DNA from: Aquimarina atlantica
Lineage (GTDB): Bacteria > Bacteroidota > Bacteroidia > Flavobacteriales > Flavobacteriaceae
Length of the DNA stretch: 64,000 bases
Assembly (NCBI RefSeq): GCF_000626715.1
Contig: NZ_AQRA01000002.1
Span: 1-64,000 of the forward strand
Direction: 5' to 3'
The notes under the pieces are model-generated. The model had not been told where the DNA came from. It saw only the letters and a list, made by a program, of their open reading frames with translations, and did not search any database. The translations under genes and the position numbers were made by a program. Shown here in pieces: positions 24,972-34,397 of the stretch. How positions within the stretch are numbered: position 1 is the first letter of the stretch; every line of letters starts with the position of its first letter.

Positions 24972-25826
24972 TTAATTTGCCAAATCATGTAAGGCCAGTA
25001 CAGGTACTTGAGAATGATGTCCCAAATTTTTCACCATTGGTCTTGAAAATATACTTCCAAAAAAACTGTGTTTTCTATTAATAAAAGTAATCATATCACT
25101 CCCCCGGCTTTCTACAAAACTGTTAAGCCCTCCTTTTACATCTATATTATGCAGTGTATGAAAAGTATATTCTATACCATCCAGATATTCTACAAGTAAT
25201 CCCTTATTGTTTTCTTGTTCTTCATCAAGATCATCATCATTTGTAACATGAAGAATTCTTATTTCGGCATTTGTGATTCGTGCTATTTCAATTAGATATT
25301 GAAGTTCTCTTCGCTTAATCTGAGTTCTATAATCTGTTGGAAATACAATTTCTTTTGGTTCCTTATAATTAGTATTTTCTGGTATTGCCATAACAGGGCA
25401 ATTTCTTACTTTTTCCATCACTAAAACTGTATTACTACCGTAAATCAGATCTCCAGCATTAGTCGTTCCTTTGGTTCCCATAACGATCATTTCGATATCC
25501 TTTTTTTCTACGGTATCTTTGATCGCACTCAATACATTATTGAATTGAGATATCATAAAAAATTTATGGTTAGGGTTATCATCTCTAAAACTTAACCTTT
25601 CTTCGATTTTACTTAAGCCCTTTTCTGATTTCTCTTTGGCCTCTTCATAAAGTCGTTCTCCTGGTTCGGGAATCATCATACTTTCTAATGCATAACCTGT
25701 TGCATTAAACACATTAAGCACGTAAAAATCACATGTTTCGTTTTTATATAGCTCTATAGCATAGAGTATAGCATTCCACGCGTTTTTTGAAAAATCCGTG
25801 GGCAACAAAATCTTTTTTTTCATCAC
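24972..25826 (-). CDS. Universal stress protein, two Usp domains (array member 1)
   Basis: Protein of 284 residues counted from the first of two adjacent Met codons. The opening 'KKILLPTDFSKNAWNAILYA' and the ATP loop 'MGTKGTTNAGDLIYGSNT' belong to the first domain. The second domain starts near 'KEIVFPTDYRTQIKRREL' and lacks the G-2X-G-9X-GS loop. Last of five adjacent usp genes on the minus strand, but with its own FNR-type promoter (25850-25892) that overlaps the stop codon of the gene upstream. Confidence 0.92.
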   Translation of the reverse strand: MMKKKILLPTDFSKNAWNAILYAIELYKNETCDFYVLNVFNATGYALESMMIPEPGERLYEEAKEKSEKGLSKIEERLSFRDDNPNHKFFMISQFNNVLSAIKDTVEKKDIEMIVMGTKGTTNAGDLIYGSNTVLVMEKVRNCPVMAIPENTNYKEPKEIVFPTDYRTQIKRRELQYLIEIARITNAEIRILHVTNDDDLDEEQENNKGLLVEYLDGIEYTFHTLHNIDVKGGLNSFVESRGSDMITFINRKHSFFGSIFSRPMVKNLGHHSQVPVLALHDLAN

Positions 25827-25849
25827 TTAGGTCTTTAGGATTAGTCTTA

Positions 25850-25892
25850 TAAATGTATGGGAATAGCCTTGTAAAAACTATGACAATTATCA
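25850..25892 (-). promoter_or_regulatory. FNR-type box plus -7 element for usp (24972-25826)
   Basis: Read on the minus strand: TGATAATTGTCA (25892-25881), 23 nt, then TACATTTA (25857-25850). The box shares its first three bases with the TGA stop codon of the preceding usp gene (25890-25892). Confidence 0.75.
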
Positions 25893-26738
25893 GCTTACCT
25901 CAGGAATAACTAAGAAAGGAATAGTTGTATGAAATCCTATTTTTTTTATTACCGGTTCGTGAGTGATATTTTCTATAAGACTATGTTTATATTTTGACAT
26001 ACATAGCATATCAACATTCATCTCATCAATAAATTCATTAATAAGTTTTGCTTTTTGAGTAAACCGGGGAATCCAATGAATACAATAGTTATAGTCTTTG
26101 AAATTTTCTTTAAGACTCTTAAGATTATGTTCTTGTATTTCGTCTAATTTTTCTTTTTCATGAATATGCATTATCCTAATATTTGAAGAAAACGCAGTAA
26201 CAATCTCTATAAGAGGTTTTAGAGACTCTATGCTATAGAGGCATTTAAAATCTGTTGCAAAAGCAATCTCTGTAGGTTTTTTAAAATCAAATTCATCTGG
26301 TACCGCCAATATCGTACAATCCTTAATATTATTAATGACTTTAACTGTATTGCTTCCTATAAGAACTTCTTTAGCACCACTGGCTCCCTTAGTCCCCATA
26401 ACTACAAGATCAATATTTTTACTTTTTATAGTTTTGTTAATGGTATCGGTAAGTTTTTTGGAAACAGAAATAGTCTCAAATGTATGCTTAAAATCTTCTG
26501 TATCTCTAACTATAGAATGAAGTGTTTCGGTAAGCTTTTCCTGCGACTCATTGCTTAATTCCTGATATAACAAATCTCCTTTGGCAGTATTAATCCTACT
26601 CGTTAAAACCGGAGTATCTACATCAAAAGTATTTAAAATATAAAATTGACACTCTTGATCCTGAAATAATCGGGTCGCATAAAAAAGTGCACCATAGGCA
26701 TTATTAGAAAAATCTGTGGGAACAAGTATCCTTTTCAT
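25890..26738 (-). CDS. Universal stress protein, two Usp domains (array member 2)
   Basis: Protein of 282 residues. The first domain has 'KRILVPTDFSNNAYGALFYA' and an intact ATP loop 'MGTKGASGAKEVLIGSNT'. The second domain begins 'TEIAFATDFKCLYSI', a variant of the usual PTD motif shared with array member 3. Its C-terminal 'SKYKHSLIENITHEPV' replaces the loop, so only the first domain should bind nucleotide. It has a private FNR-type promoter at 26766-26808. Confidence 0.92.
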   Translation of the reverse strand: MKRILVPTDFSNNAYGALFYATRLFQDQECQFYILNTFDVDTPVLTSRINTAKGDLLYQELSNESQEKLTETLHSIVRDTEDFKHTFETISVSKKLTDTINKTIKSKNIDLVVMGTKGASGAKEVLIGSNTVKVINNIKDCTILAVPDEFDFKKPTEIAFATDFKCLYSIESLKPLIEIVTAFSSNIRIMHIHEKEKLDEIQEHNLKSLKENFKDYNYCIHWIPRFTQKAKLINEFIDEMNVDMLCMSKYKHSLIENITHEPVIKKIGFHTTIPFLVIPEVS

Positions 26739-26765
26739 TGTTTTTCAGTTTTACAAATTATATCA

Positions 26766-26808
26766 TAAAACTAGTTGTATAATAGCAAGAATACTATGAC
26801 AAATCTCA
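26766..26808 (-). promoter_or_regulatory. FNR-type box plus -7 element for usp (25890-26738)
   Basis: Read on the minus strand: TGAGATTTGTCA (26808-26797), one base off the consensus in the left half, then 23 nt and TAGTTTTA (26773-26766). Confidence 0.65.
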
Positions 26809-26823
26809 TGTCTGTATAAACTC

Positions 26824-27678
26824 TTAAATCGCAGTATCAGCCGGGATCACTAAAAAAGGGATTATAGTACTAAATGTCATTTTTTTGATAATCGGTTCTT
26901 TTATTATTCTTTCTACAAAACTGTGCTCATAATTAATCATTACCAGAATATCGATTTCTAGTTCTTCAATAAATTCCTGAATAGCATGTTCTACAGTTGA
27001 AAAATCAGGCATGACATGAAAATCATATTTTACACGTTTAAAATAATGTTCTAATGAACTAGAATTATAATGCTGAGAAGGATCTAATTCGGGTTCATCA
27101 TATATATGAATCATCCTAACAGTTGCATTCTGACTTTTTGCTAATTCTAGTATTGGAGCGATCTCTGCCTTATGATACATTCGCTCAAAATCTGTTGCAA
27201 AAGCTATTGCCGAAATTTCTTTAAAATATGAATCATCAGGAATAATAAGGATTGGACAATGAGATACATTCTTAACCACTTTTTGTGTGGTACTCCCCAA
27301 AAAAATATTTTTACTCCCGGTCGTTCCTTTAGTACCAATAACAACAATATCAAAAGTACTATCTTCTAGAAGTTTGTTCATGTTTTGAACCAAAGATCCT
27401 TTTTTACTTATAGTTTTAAAAGTATGATGTAATCCTGGTGTAGAATTATGGATATCTTCTAAAGTCATTTTTAGTCCTTCCTCAGACTCCATCTTAATCG
27501 CTTCATAAAGATGACCAATACGCTGCGAACTCACCACACTTATAAGCTGTACTGGTTCAAGATCATATGTATTTAACAAATAAAACTCACAAGTAACATT
27601 TCTATATAATTCTATAGCATACAATATAGTATTCCAAGCATTATCAGAAAAATCTGTAGGGATTAGAATTTGTTTCAT
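26824..27678 (-). CDS. Universal stress protein, two Usp domains (array member 3)
   Basis: Protein of 284 residues, closest in layout to array member 2 ('SAIAFATDFERMYHKAEIAP' in the second domain and 'NYEHSFVERIIKEPIIKKM' near the end). The first-domain loop reads 'IGTKGTTGSKNIFLGSTT', with the serine-threonine end intact. No box is seen in the 40-base gap to the upstream usp gene, so it is probably transcribed with array members 4 and 5. Confidence 0.91.
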   Translation of the reverse strand: MKQILIPTDFSDNAWNTILYAIELYRNVTCEFYLLNTYDLEPVQLISVVSSQRIGHLYEAIKMESEEGLKMTLEDIHNSTPGLHHTFKTISKKGSLVQNMNKLLEDSTFDIVVIGTKGTTGSKNIFLGSTTQKVVKNVSHCPILIIPDDSYFKEISAIAFATDFERMYHKAEIAPILELAKSQNATVRMIHIYDEPELDPSQHYNSSSLEHYFKRVKYDFHVMPDFSTVEHAIQEFIEELEIDILVMINYEHSFVERIIKEPIIKKMTFSTIIPFLVIPADTAI

Positions 27679-27718
27679 TTGTCTATATTTATCAGACCGA
27701 CCGGGTCTAGAATTAATA

Positions 27719-28570
27719 TTACGATATCCTTTCTTTAGAAGGAATCACCAAAAAAGGAATATTGGTATGATAGGCTACTTGGTTAATTACTGGTTTGAAT
27801 AAAAGATTTTCAAAGAAAGAATGCTTATTATGGATCATGACCAATAAATCGATTTTGTACTTTTTCTGAAAATCTTCTACTGCCTCTAGTACATCCACAC
27901 CTTCAGCAATGTGAAAAACATGAGTATTATTTTTAAAATATTTATCCAGGTCTTCTTTAATCTTTTGCTGTTCAACTCCTAAGGAAACTCCAGAATATGC
28001 ATTTAAGATATTGAGTTTACAAGTGTATTTATCACAAATTTCTTTTACTAAAGGTAAATATTTATTATCAATACTAAGATTATAATCTGTTGGGAACAAA
28101 ATATCTTTTGGTTTTTCAAATTCAAAACCAGAAGGAACTGCAATAACAGGGCAATTTACTTTTTTTATCGTATACATCGTATGTGTCCCTATAAAGACTT
28201 CTTTGGCACCAGTAGCCCCTTTGGTTCCCATTACAATGAGATCAATATTATATTTTTCGACAACCGACTTGATTTCTCCTATTAGCGTATTAAAAACCGA
28301 TAATCTAACAAAACTGTGTTTAGGGTTATTAAATTCTTCTTTGATTTTTTCTTCTGTTCGTTCGATATCCCGTTTAGAATTTATCATTGCAATATCTTCC
28401 ATGCCATACGGTGCAGGGTTCTCGATAAGATACCCTGTATGATAGGATACAGGCGTAAATGTATTGAGCAAATAAAAAGTAACTTCTTCATCTCTAAACA
28501 AACATAAAGCATATCTAATCGCATTAAATGCATTATCAGAGAAATCGGTAGGTAATAAAATTCGTTTCAT
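27719..28570 (-). CDS. Universal stress protein, two Usp domains (array member 4)
   Basis: Protein of 283 residues. First domain 'KRILLPTDFSDNAFNAIRYA' with loop 'MGTKGATGAKEVFIGTHT'; the last block is G-T-H-T rather than G-S-N-T. Second domain starts 'KDILFPTDYNLSIDNKYLP' and ends 'TNIPFLVIPSKE'. It begins 12 bases after array member 5, so both share the promoter at 29459-29501. Confidence 0.92.
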   Translation of the reverse strand: MKRILLPTDFSDNAFNAIRYALCLFRDEEVTFYLLNTFTPVSYHTGYLIENPAPYGMEDIAMINSKRDIERTEEKIKEEFNNPKHSFVRLSVFNTLIGEIKSVVEKYNIDLIVMGTKGATGAKEVFIGTHTMYTIKKVNCPVIAVPSGFEFEKPKDILFPTDYNLSIDNKYLPLVKEICDKYTCKLNILNAYSGVSLGVEQQKIKEDLDKYFKNNTHVFHIAEGVDVLEAVEDFQKKYKIDLLVMIHNKHSFFENLLFKPVINQVAYHTNIPFLVIPSKERIS

Positions 28571-28582
28571 CTCTATATAATT

Positions 28583-29431
28583 TTAATATCGTTGTAAATT
28601 TTGCATCACTAAAAAAGGAATCTTAATATGCAGTCCTATTTTATCAATTGTAGATCGATCTAAAAGATTTTCTAAATAAGAACGTCTTGAGTTTACCATT
28701 ACCAAAAAATCTATTTCATTACGTTCTATAAACTGGTTTATAGCATAGGTAAGATCTTTTGCCGTCTCTTGATGAAATACTAATTCTGCATTAGGTAATG
28801 ATGCTTTTAAAAAATGTTTATTGTCTTCTTGCCTGATAGAAAGCTTGTCAAAGTTCGAGATATATAAAAAATTAATAATAGATCTGAAGCTTTTAGTTAA
28901 TGTGCTAAATAATTTTAGTTCTCTTCGTTTAAATGGTAATTGATAATTTGTAGGAAATAGAATATTTTTTGGCGCATTATAACTACAATCACTTGGGACT
29001 ACCAATACAGGGCATTTTACATATTTAAGAACCTGTAAAGTATTACTTCCAAAAGTAAGCTTTCGGTCATTAGTTTCTCCTCTTGTTCCCATAATCAGAA
29101 TATCCATATTTTCTTTATCTACCAAATCATTAGCTTCATCAATTAAGCTTCCAAACATGGATAACAATTTATACTCATGTCTAGGATTGGGTGAAATATT
29201 CTTTATTTCTGAAAGCGTTTTCTCTAGTGCTATATTCGAGTTTTTATGCACTCTTTCCTTTAGTTCATCAAAAATCTCACGAGAAACTACGGTGTTATGG
29301 TCGTATACCTCATCGGCATAAGCATGTAGAATAAAGAAATCACACCGTTCATATTTAAAAAGTTCGACAGCATATCGTAAAGCATTCATGGCATTTTCTG
29401 AAAAATCTGTGGGGACTAATATTTTTCTCAT
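28583..29431 (-). CDS. Universal stress protein, two Usp domains (array member 5)
   Basis: Protein of 282 residues and first gene of the array in transcription order. First domain 'RKILVPTDFSENAMNALRYA' with the divergent loop 'MGTRGETNDRKLTFGSNT'. Second domain 'KNILFPTNYQLPFKRREL', where the usual PTD aspartate is Asn. It is transcribed from the box at 29490-29501 and is divergent from ccoI, with which it shares a 140-base control region holding two separate boxes. Confidence 0.92.
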   Translation of the reverse strand: MRKILVPTDFSENAMNALRYAVELFKYERCDFFILHAYADEVYDHNTVVSREIFDELKERVHKNSNIALEKTLSEIKNISPNPRHEYKLLSMFGSLIDEANDLVDKENMDILIMGTRGETNDRKLTFGSNTLQVLKYVKCPVLVVPSDCSYNAPKNILFPTNYQLPFKRRELKLFSTLTKSFRSIINFLYISNFDKLSIRQEDNKHFLKASLPNAELVFHQETAKDLTYAINQFIERNEIDFLVMVNSRRSYLENLLDRSTIDKIGLHIKIPFLVMQNLQRY

Positions 29432-29458
29432 AGTTTACTTTTTTTGATATGTTGTACT

Positions 29459-29501
29459 CAAAACTAGGTAATTGCAGATGCAAAAACTATGATTTTTGTC
29501 A
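29459..29501 (-). promoter_or_regulatory. FNR-type box plus -7 element for the usp array
   Basis: On the minus strand: TGACAAAAATCA (29501-29490), 23 nt, then TAGTTTTG (29466-29459), a full TAnnTTTG match. The predicted start is near 29454, 22 bases before the ATG at 29431. Confidence 0.8.
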
Positions 29502-29513
29502 GCATAAGAATCA

Positions 29514-29556
29514 TGACATTTGTCATATTATATAAATGCATACTTTTTGATATTTG
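29514..29556 (+). promoter_or_regulatory. FNR-type box plus -7 element for ccoI
   Basis: TGACATTTGTCA (29514-29525), a perfect palindrome, then 23 nt and GATATTTG (29549-29556), which keeps A at position 2 and TTTG of the -7 consensus. The predicted start near 29561 supports the ATG at 29572 rather than the in-frame TTG at 29554. Confidence 0.75.
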
Positions 29557-29571
29557 CAGCAAACAAATTCT

Positions 29572-31968
29572 ATGTCAGAGCATACTTGTTTTCACTGTGG
29601 AGATGATTGCAGTAAGACGGTAATCAAATTTGATCAAAAAACATTCTGTTGTAATGGGTGCAAAACTGTATTTGAAATTTTTTCGACTCATGATTTATCC
29701 TGTTATTATGACTTACAGTCTGCTCCTGGCGCCATTCCTGAAGAAATTCAAGGAAAATACGATTATCTCGACACTCCTGATATTGCTGAAAAATTAATAG
29801 AATTTAAGGACGGTAACACCCAAATCATCACACTATATATTCCACACATGCATTGTAGTTCCTGCATTTGGATATTAGAAAATCTACACAAGCTTCAACC
29901 AGCGATTACTGCATCTCAAGTTAATTTCCCAAAAAAAACAGTTCGTATTACTTTTAATAGTGATCGTGTCTCCCTTAAAGCATTAGTTGTTTTACTTAAT
30001 TCTATAGGCTATGAACCCTATATTAGTCTGGATGACTACACCACAGGGAAGACACAAATAAATCGAAGTTTGATTTATAAACTAGGTATTGCCGGTTTTG
30101 CTTTCGGAAACGTGATGTTTTTATCGTTTCCTGAGTATTTTGAAGTATCTGAATACTGGTTAGAACAATACAAACATGTTTTTCGTTGGTTAATGTTTAC
30201 TTTTTCATTGCCTGTTGTATTTTATGCTGCGCAAGATTATTTTATTTCTGCCTATAAAGGAGTACGATCTAAAATATTAAATATCGATATTCCCATTGCT
30301 TTAGGGATTCTGGTTCTTTTTCTAAGAAGTACTACAGAAATAATTTTTGATTGGGGCACTGGTTTCTTTGACAGCCTTACCGGGCTGGTATTTTTTCTGT
30401 TACTAGGAAAATTTTTTCAGCAAAAAACGTATTCCTTTTTATCTTTCGAAAGAGATTATAAATCTTATTTCCCAATTGCAGTAACAAGAATTGCTATTGC
30501 AAAACATAAAAAAGAAAGAAAGGAAGAAAATATACAAGTCTATGACATTAAAAAAGGCGATCGATTATTGATCAGAAATGGAGAGTTAATTCCTGTAGAT
30601 GCTATTCTTATCGAAGGTGATGCTCAAATTGATTACAGTTTTGTAACTGGCGAAAGTGAATCGGTCACCAAACAATCAGGTGATACTCTTTTTGCCGGAG
30701 GTAGACAACTTTACGGAGCTATAGAAATCGAAGTTTTAAAATCTGTAGAACAAAGCTATCTTACTCAATTATGGAGTAACGATGTATTTAATAAAGATAA
30801 AACGGCTTCATTTACCAATCTTACCGATACGATAAGTAAATATTTTACAATTACAATCCTGTGTATTGCCGTACTTGCTACTTCTTTTTGGTTATTTGTT
30901 GATTCTTCAAAAGCTGCACAGGTATTCACAGCAGTACTTATTATCGCCTGTCCATGTGCATTAGCACTAGCAAGACCATTTGCCCTAGGCAATATCCTTC
31001 GCATCTTCGGAAAAACCAAATTCTATCTCAAAAATGCAGATGTTATAGAACGATTAGCTAAGGTAGATACTATGATTTTTGACAAAACCGGTACCATAAC
31101 CACTACAATTACGAACGAAGTGACTTATGAAGGAATGCAACTAACGCCCGAAGAAGAATCCTTGCTTAAAAACACCTTACGCGCATCAAATCACCCTCTT
31201 AGCAGAACGCTTTATGATATATTGGCAGAACAAGATATTTTAACTCTAGACGAATATCATGAACATATCGGAAAAGGAATTGAAGGTAAACTTGAAGAGG
31301 ACACTATCAAAATAGGGTCTGCAAATTTTGTGGGACAGAACATTAATTCTGAAATTAAAGACACTACAGTTCATATTAGTACTAATGAACAATATAAAGG
31401 CCATTACGTTTTTCATAATCAATATAGAAAAGGAGTTAAAAAAGTATTTGATCAACTATCTGAAGATTACAAACTCGCTATTTTATCGGGAGATAATGAA
31501 GGCGAAAAAGAATATTTAAAAAAACTACTCCCCAAAAACACTTCTTTACTTTTTGATCAAAAACCAGACGATAAACTAAACTATATCAAATCATTACAAC
31601 AACATAACCAAAATGTCATCATGGTTGGTGATGGATTAAATGATGCCGGAGCCTTAGCCCAAAGTGATGTAGGTATAGCCGTTTCAGAAAATGTAAATGT
31701 GTTTTCTCCTGCATGTGATGCTATTCTTGATGCTTCAAAATTTGATACTATATCGGTTTATCTTAACCTATCCAAAAAAGCGATTGCGATTATTAAATCA
31801 AGTTTCGTTCTGTCGTTTTTATATAATATAATAGGCTTATACTTTGCTGTTACGGGGCAACTCTCTCCTGTGATAGCAGCAATACTAATGCCATTAAGTT
31901 CTATCTCTATTGTTGCATATGTTACCGTACTTACCAACTGGTCTGGAAGAAAATTAATATCAAAATAA
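29572..31968 (+). CDS. ccoI: Copper-translocating P-type ATPase CcoI/FixI for cbb3 oxidase
   Basis: Heavy-metal P1B ATPase of 798 residues needed to put copper into cbb3 oxidase. An N-terminal zinc-finger-like cluster ('CFHCGDDC' and 'CCNGCKTVFEI') is followed by the metal-binding domain motif 'HMHCSSCIW' near 100. The membrane CPC motif is in 'IIACPCALALARPFAL', the phosphorylation site in 'FDKTGTITT' and the hinge in 'VGDGLNDAGALAQSDVG'. The start at 29572 (MSEHTCF) is chosen over the TTG at 29554 because the promoter ends there. It is expressed from its own FNR-type box and is divergent from the usp array; the oxidase genes are 12 kb away. Confidence 0.94.
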   Translation: MSEHTCFHCGDDCSKTVIKFDQKTFCCNGCKTVFEIFSTHDLSCYYDLQSAPGAIPEEIQGKYDYLDTPDIAEKLIEFKDGNTQIITLYIPHMHCSSCIWILENLHKLQPAITASQVNFPKKTVRITFNSDRVSLKALVVLLNSIGYEPYISLDDYTTGKTQINRSLIYKLGIAGFAFGNVMFLSFPEYFEVSEYWLEQYKHVFRWLMFTFSLPVVFYAAQDYFISAYKGVRSKILNIDIPIALGILVLFLRSTTEIIFDWGTGFFDSLTGLVFFLLLGKFFQQKTYSFLSFERDYKSYFPIAVTRIAIAKHKKERKEENIQVYDIKKGDRLLIRNGELIPVDAILIEGDAQIDYSFVTGESESVTKQSGDTLFAGGRQLYGAIEIEVLKSVEQSYLTQLWSNDVFNKDKTASFTNLTDTISKYFTITILCIAVLATSFWLFVDSSKAAQVFTAVLIIACPCALALARPFALGNILRIFGKTKFYLKNADVIERLAKVDTMIFDKTGTITTTITNEVTYEGMQLTPEEESLLKNTLRASNHPLSRTLYDILAEQDILTLDEYHEHIGKGIEGKLEEDTIKIGSANFVGQNINSEIKDTTVHISTNEQYKGHYVFHNQYRKGVKKVFDQLSEDYKLAILSGDNEGEKEYLKKLLPKNTSLLFDQKPDDKLNYIKSLQQHNQNVIMVGDGLNDAGALAQSDVGIAVSENVNVFSPACDAILDASKFDTISVYLNLSKKAIAIIKSSFVLSFLYNIIGLYFAVTGQLSPVIAAILMPLSSISIVAYVTVLTNWSGRKLISK

Positions 31969-31970
31969 CA

Positions 31971-32576
31971 ATGAATACTCCTGATGACCATAATCCGATT
32001 CAACATTTTCAGCAATGGTTTTATGAGGTAGATAAAGCTCATCCCGAGGATGAAGCTAATGCAATGTTACTCTCCACCATCGGGGTAGATGGTTTTCCCA
32101 AAAGTAGAATTGTATTATTAAAACGCTTCACCTGGGAGGGTTTTATCTTTTTTACTAACTATAACAGTGAAAAAGGAAAGGCCATAGCACACAACAATAA
32201 AGTTTCTATTGCCTTTAATTGGACAGCAGCAAAAAAGAACGTCTTAATTGAAGGAGAAGCAGAAAAAATTGCCGACAACTTATCAGAAGGATATTTCGAA
32301 TCACGACCAGAGGGTAGTAAATTAGGAGCCTGGGCTTCTGATCAAAGTAAAGTAGTTTCTTCGCGCAAAGTTCTAGAAGATCAACTAAAACACTACGAAA
32401 CTAAATTCAAAAATCAGACTATTCCAAGGCCAGAGCATTGGGGAGGATACATGATTAGGCCCAATAGATTTGAATTTATAGAACACAATGAGATAGAAGA
32501 ATATACTTGTACCATAATATACAAACTTCTACCAGATTATAAGTGGCTTAAGGACATAGAATATACTCATAAATAG
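31971..32576 (+). CDS. pdxH: Pyridoxamine 5'-phosphate oxidase-like protein (variant C-terminus)
   Basis: FMN-dependent oxidase of 201 residues, two bases after ccoI. It has the family signatures 'PKSRIVLLKRF', 'FFTNYNSEKGKAI', 'RPEGSKLGAWASDQSKVVSSR' (cited by 'KLGAWASDQSKVVSSR') and 'EHWGGYMIRPNRFEFIEH'. The usual C-terminal substrate-binding block with R-x-H-D-R is replaced by 'NEIEEYTCTIIYKLL', so it may be a specialised or altered homologue and not the housekeeping enzyme. Cotranscription with ccoI suggests a link to cbb3 assembly or to low-oxygen B6 or heme metabolism (inference). Confidence 0.75.
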   Translation: MNTPDDHNPIQHFQQWFYEVDKAHPEDEANAMLLSTIGVDGFPKSRIVLLKRFTWEGFIFFTNYNSEKGKAIAHNNKVSIAFNWTAAKKNVLIEGEAEKIADNLSEGYFESRPEGSKLGAWASDQSKVVSSRKVLEDQLKHYETKFKNQTIPRPEHWGGYMIRPNRFEFIEHNEIEEYTCTIIYKLLPDYKWLKDIEYTHK

Positions 32577-33127
32577 ATACTAGTATTCGTTCATCATGAC
32601 CATATTAAAAATATAAATTTCTGAGTATTTCACTTTAATTTCCAAAAAATTGAATCTATACAACAATTATTTTGCTAAATATCTAATGCCAAAATTAATT
32701 TTTCTAACAAAGTCTGTTTTATATAAAACCATCTATAATTAACATTTTTTTTGGTTATAATATTAGCACACCGCAAGTTAGACGTGCCTTCAAAAAAGAA
32801 AGGAATTCTTTCTTAAAATTCTATTCTTATTTAGATTTAATTAATATACAAACTTTATGACAATTATCATGCTTTAAGATCCTATTTGGGAATAGTTTTA
32901 TCCGTATATTATAAGGTGAAAAGACATCTAACTATTTGTTTATTTCTAATTTAAGAAAAATAAATAGTGTACTCAGAGTATTATTAAAAATGAGAATAAT
33001 GGTTGAATTTGCACCTTGTATTTAATCAATTTTTTTACGTTAAAAAAACTAAAACTGATTGATATCATTGCACGCAATAATAAATGAACCAATATTTACC
33101 GTAGTTAATTTATAATCAAATCTTACT
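32577..33127. other. Long intergenic region before the nap operon
   Basis: Gene-free 551 bases. It holds an FNR-type promoter (32858-32900) whose predicted transcript has a leader of about 220 bases before the porin gene. One 11-codon frame, MRIMVEFAPCI at 32990-33025, lies inside the leader, but has no further support. No terminator for pdxH was found. Confidence 0.5.
32858..32900 (+). promoter_or_regulatory. FNR-type box plus -7 element for the nap operon
   Basis: TGACAATTATCA (32858-32869), 23 nt, then TAGTTTTA (32893-32900). The predicted start is near 32905. This would tie nitrate reductase expression to the same regulator as the Usp, Hsp20 and cbb3 genes. Confidence 0.8.
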
Positions 33128-34390
33128 ATGAAACTCGTTAAACTTAGTACCCTCATTTTTTTCACATTACTTATTACAACTACTAATGCTCAATTAAAAA
33201 TCGATGCCGAAGTACGACCACGATTCGAATACAGACATGGATTTAAAACACTGTTCCCAGATGATGCAGACCCCGCAGCATTTGTGTCCCAGCGCACACG
33301 ATTAAATGCTGGATATAAAACAGAGAAACTAAATTTTTACGTAAGCCTTCAGGATGTAAGAGTATGGGGAGATGTGCCTCAACTCAATACAGCAGATAAA
33401 AATGGTTTTAGTGTTCAACAGGCCTGGGGAGAAATTCTTTTTAACCCCAACATTTCATTAAAATTGGGTCGCCAGGAAATTTCATATGATGATCAACGTA
33501 TTTTTGGAAATGTCGGTTGGGCACAGCAAGCAAGAAGCCACGATGCTGCTCTTATAAGATACAACAAAGATAGTTTTAAGTTTGATCTGGGTTTTGCATT
33601 TAATCAGGGAGAAGAATCCTTAACAGAAACTACACTTACGACACCAAATACATATAAAAGTATCCAATACGCCTGGCTACACAAAGATTGGGAGAATTTT
33701 TCGGGAAGTTTCCTTTTTCTTAACAATGGATTACAGTATACAGATGATACCAATTCTGATAATAATGAAACCAGATATAGCCAAACTGTAGGAACTCATT
33801 TAAAATATAAAACAGGAAAACTTGGTTTTACATCTAATCTTTATTATCAATTTGGAAATGATCTGGGTGATAATGACTTAAGTGCATATTTATTAGGCCT
33901 AGAGGCAGATTATAAATTATCAGAACAATGGAAAATATTACTTGGAGGAGAACTACAAAGTGGGAATGATAATGGAGCACCTGCTAATGGAGATAACGAA
34001 GCATTTACTCCTTTTTATGGTACCAATCACAAGTTTAATGGATTAATGGATTATTTCTATGTAGGAAACCATATCGGGAACGTAGGACTAATCGACTTGT
34101 ATCTAAAAGCTAATGTAAAATTTAATCAAAAATCTACATTAAATGTGGCTGCTCACAATTTTATGGCCGCCGCAGATTTACCAGGAGATGAATCTAAACA
34201 ACTGGGTACAGAAATAGATCTGGTTTATTCCTATAATTTACAAAAGAATGTAAACATCAAAGCTGGATATTCTCACCTCTTTGCTTCAGACGGAATGGAG
34301 GTACTGAAAAATAATTTTGATGGGAATACCAATAATTGGGGATGGATCATGGTGACAATTAAACCAACTCTATTTACAACCAACAAATAA
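33128..34390 (+). CDS. Outer-membrane porin, alginate-export-like barrel
   Basis: Protein of 420 residues with a signal peptide ('FFTLLITTTNAQ') and a beta-barrel pattern of alternating strands. Motifs 'LKIDAEVRPRFEYRHGFKTL', 'SQRTRLNAGYKT' and 'LKLGRQEISYDDQRIFGNVGW', cited by 'LKLGRQEISYDDQ', match the alginate_exp family. It ends in aromatic strands ('NWGWIMVTIKP'). First gene of the nap operon, eight bases before napD. In this position it may admit nitrate or exchange nitrite across the outer membrane (inference). Confidence 0.85.
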   Translation: MKLVKLSTLIFFTLLITTTNAQLKIDAEVRPRFEYRHGFKTLFPDDADPAAFVSQRTRLNAGYKTEKLNFYVSLQDVRVWGDVPQLNTADKNGFSVQQAWGEILFNPNISLKLGRQEISYDDQRIFGNVGWAQQARSHDAALIRYNKDSFKFDLGFAFNQGEESLTETTLTTPNTYKSIQYAWLHKDWENFSGSFLFLNNGLQYTDDTNSDNNETRYSQTVGTHLKYKTGKLGFTSNLYYQFGNDLGDNDLSAYLLGLEADYKLSEQWKILLGGELQSGNDNGAPANGDNEAFTPFYGTNHKFNGLMDYFYVGNHIGNVGLIDLYLKANVKFNQKSTLNVAAHNFMAAADLPGDESKQLGTEIDLVYSYNLQKNVNIKAGYSHLFASDGMEVLKNNFDGNTNNWGWIMVTIKPTLFTTNK

Positions 34391-34397
34391 TAAAATT

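Noticed and set aside
29554..29571. TTG as an earlier start of ccoI
   Set aside because: It overlaps the predicted -7 element (29549-29556), so it would lie upstream of the transcript start. The ATG at 29572 begins the conserved N-terminus.
32990..33025. 11-codon frame in the nap leader
   Set aside because: Too short, no paralogue and no codon evidence; recorded only as part of the leader.
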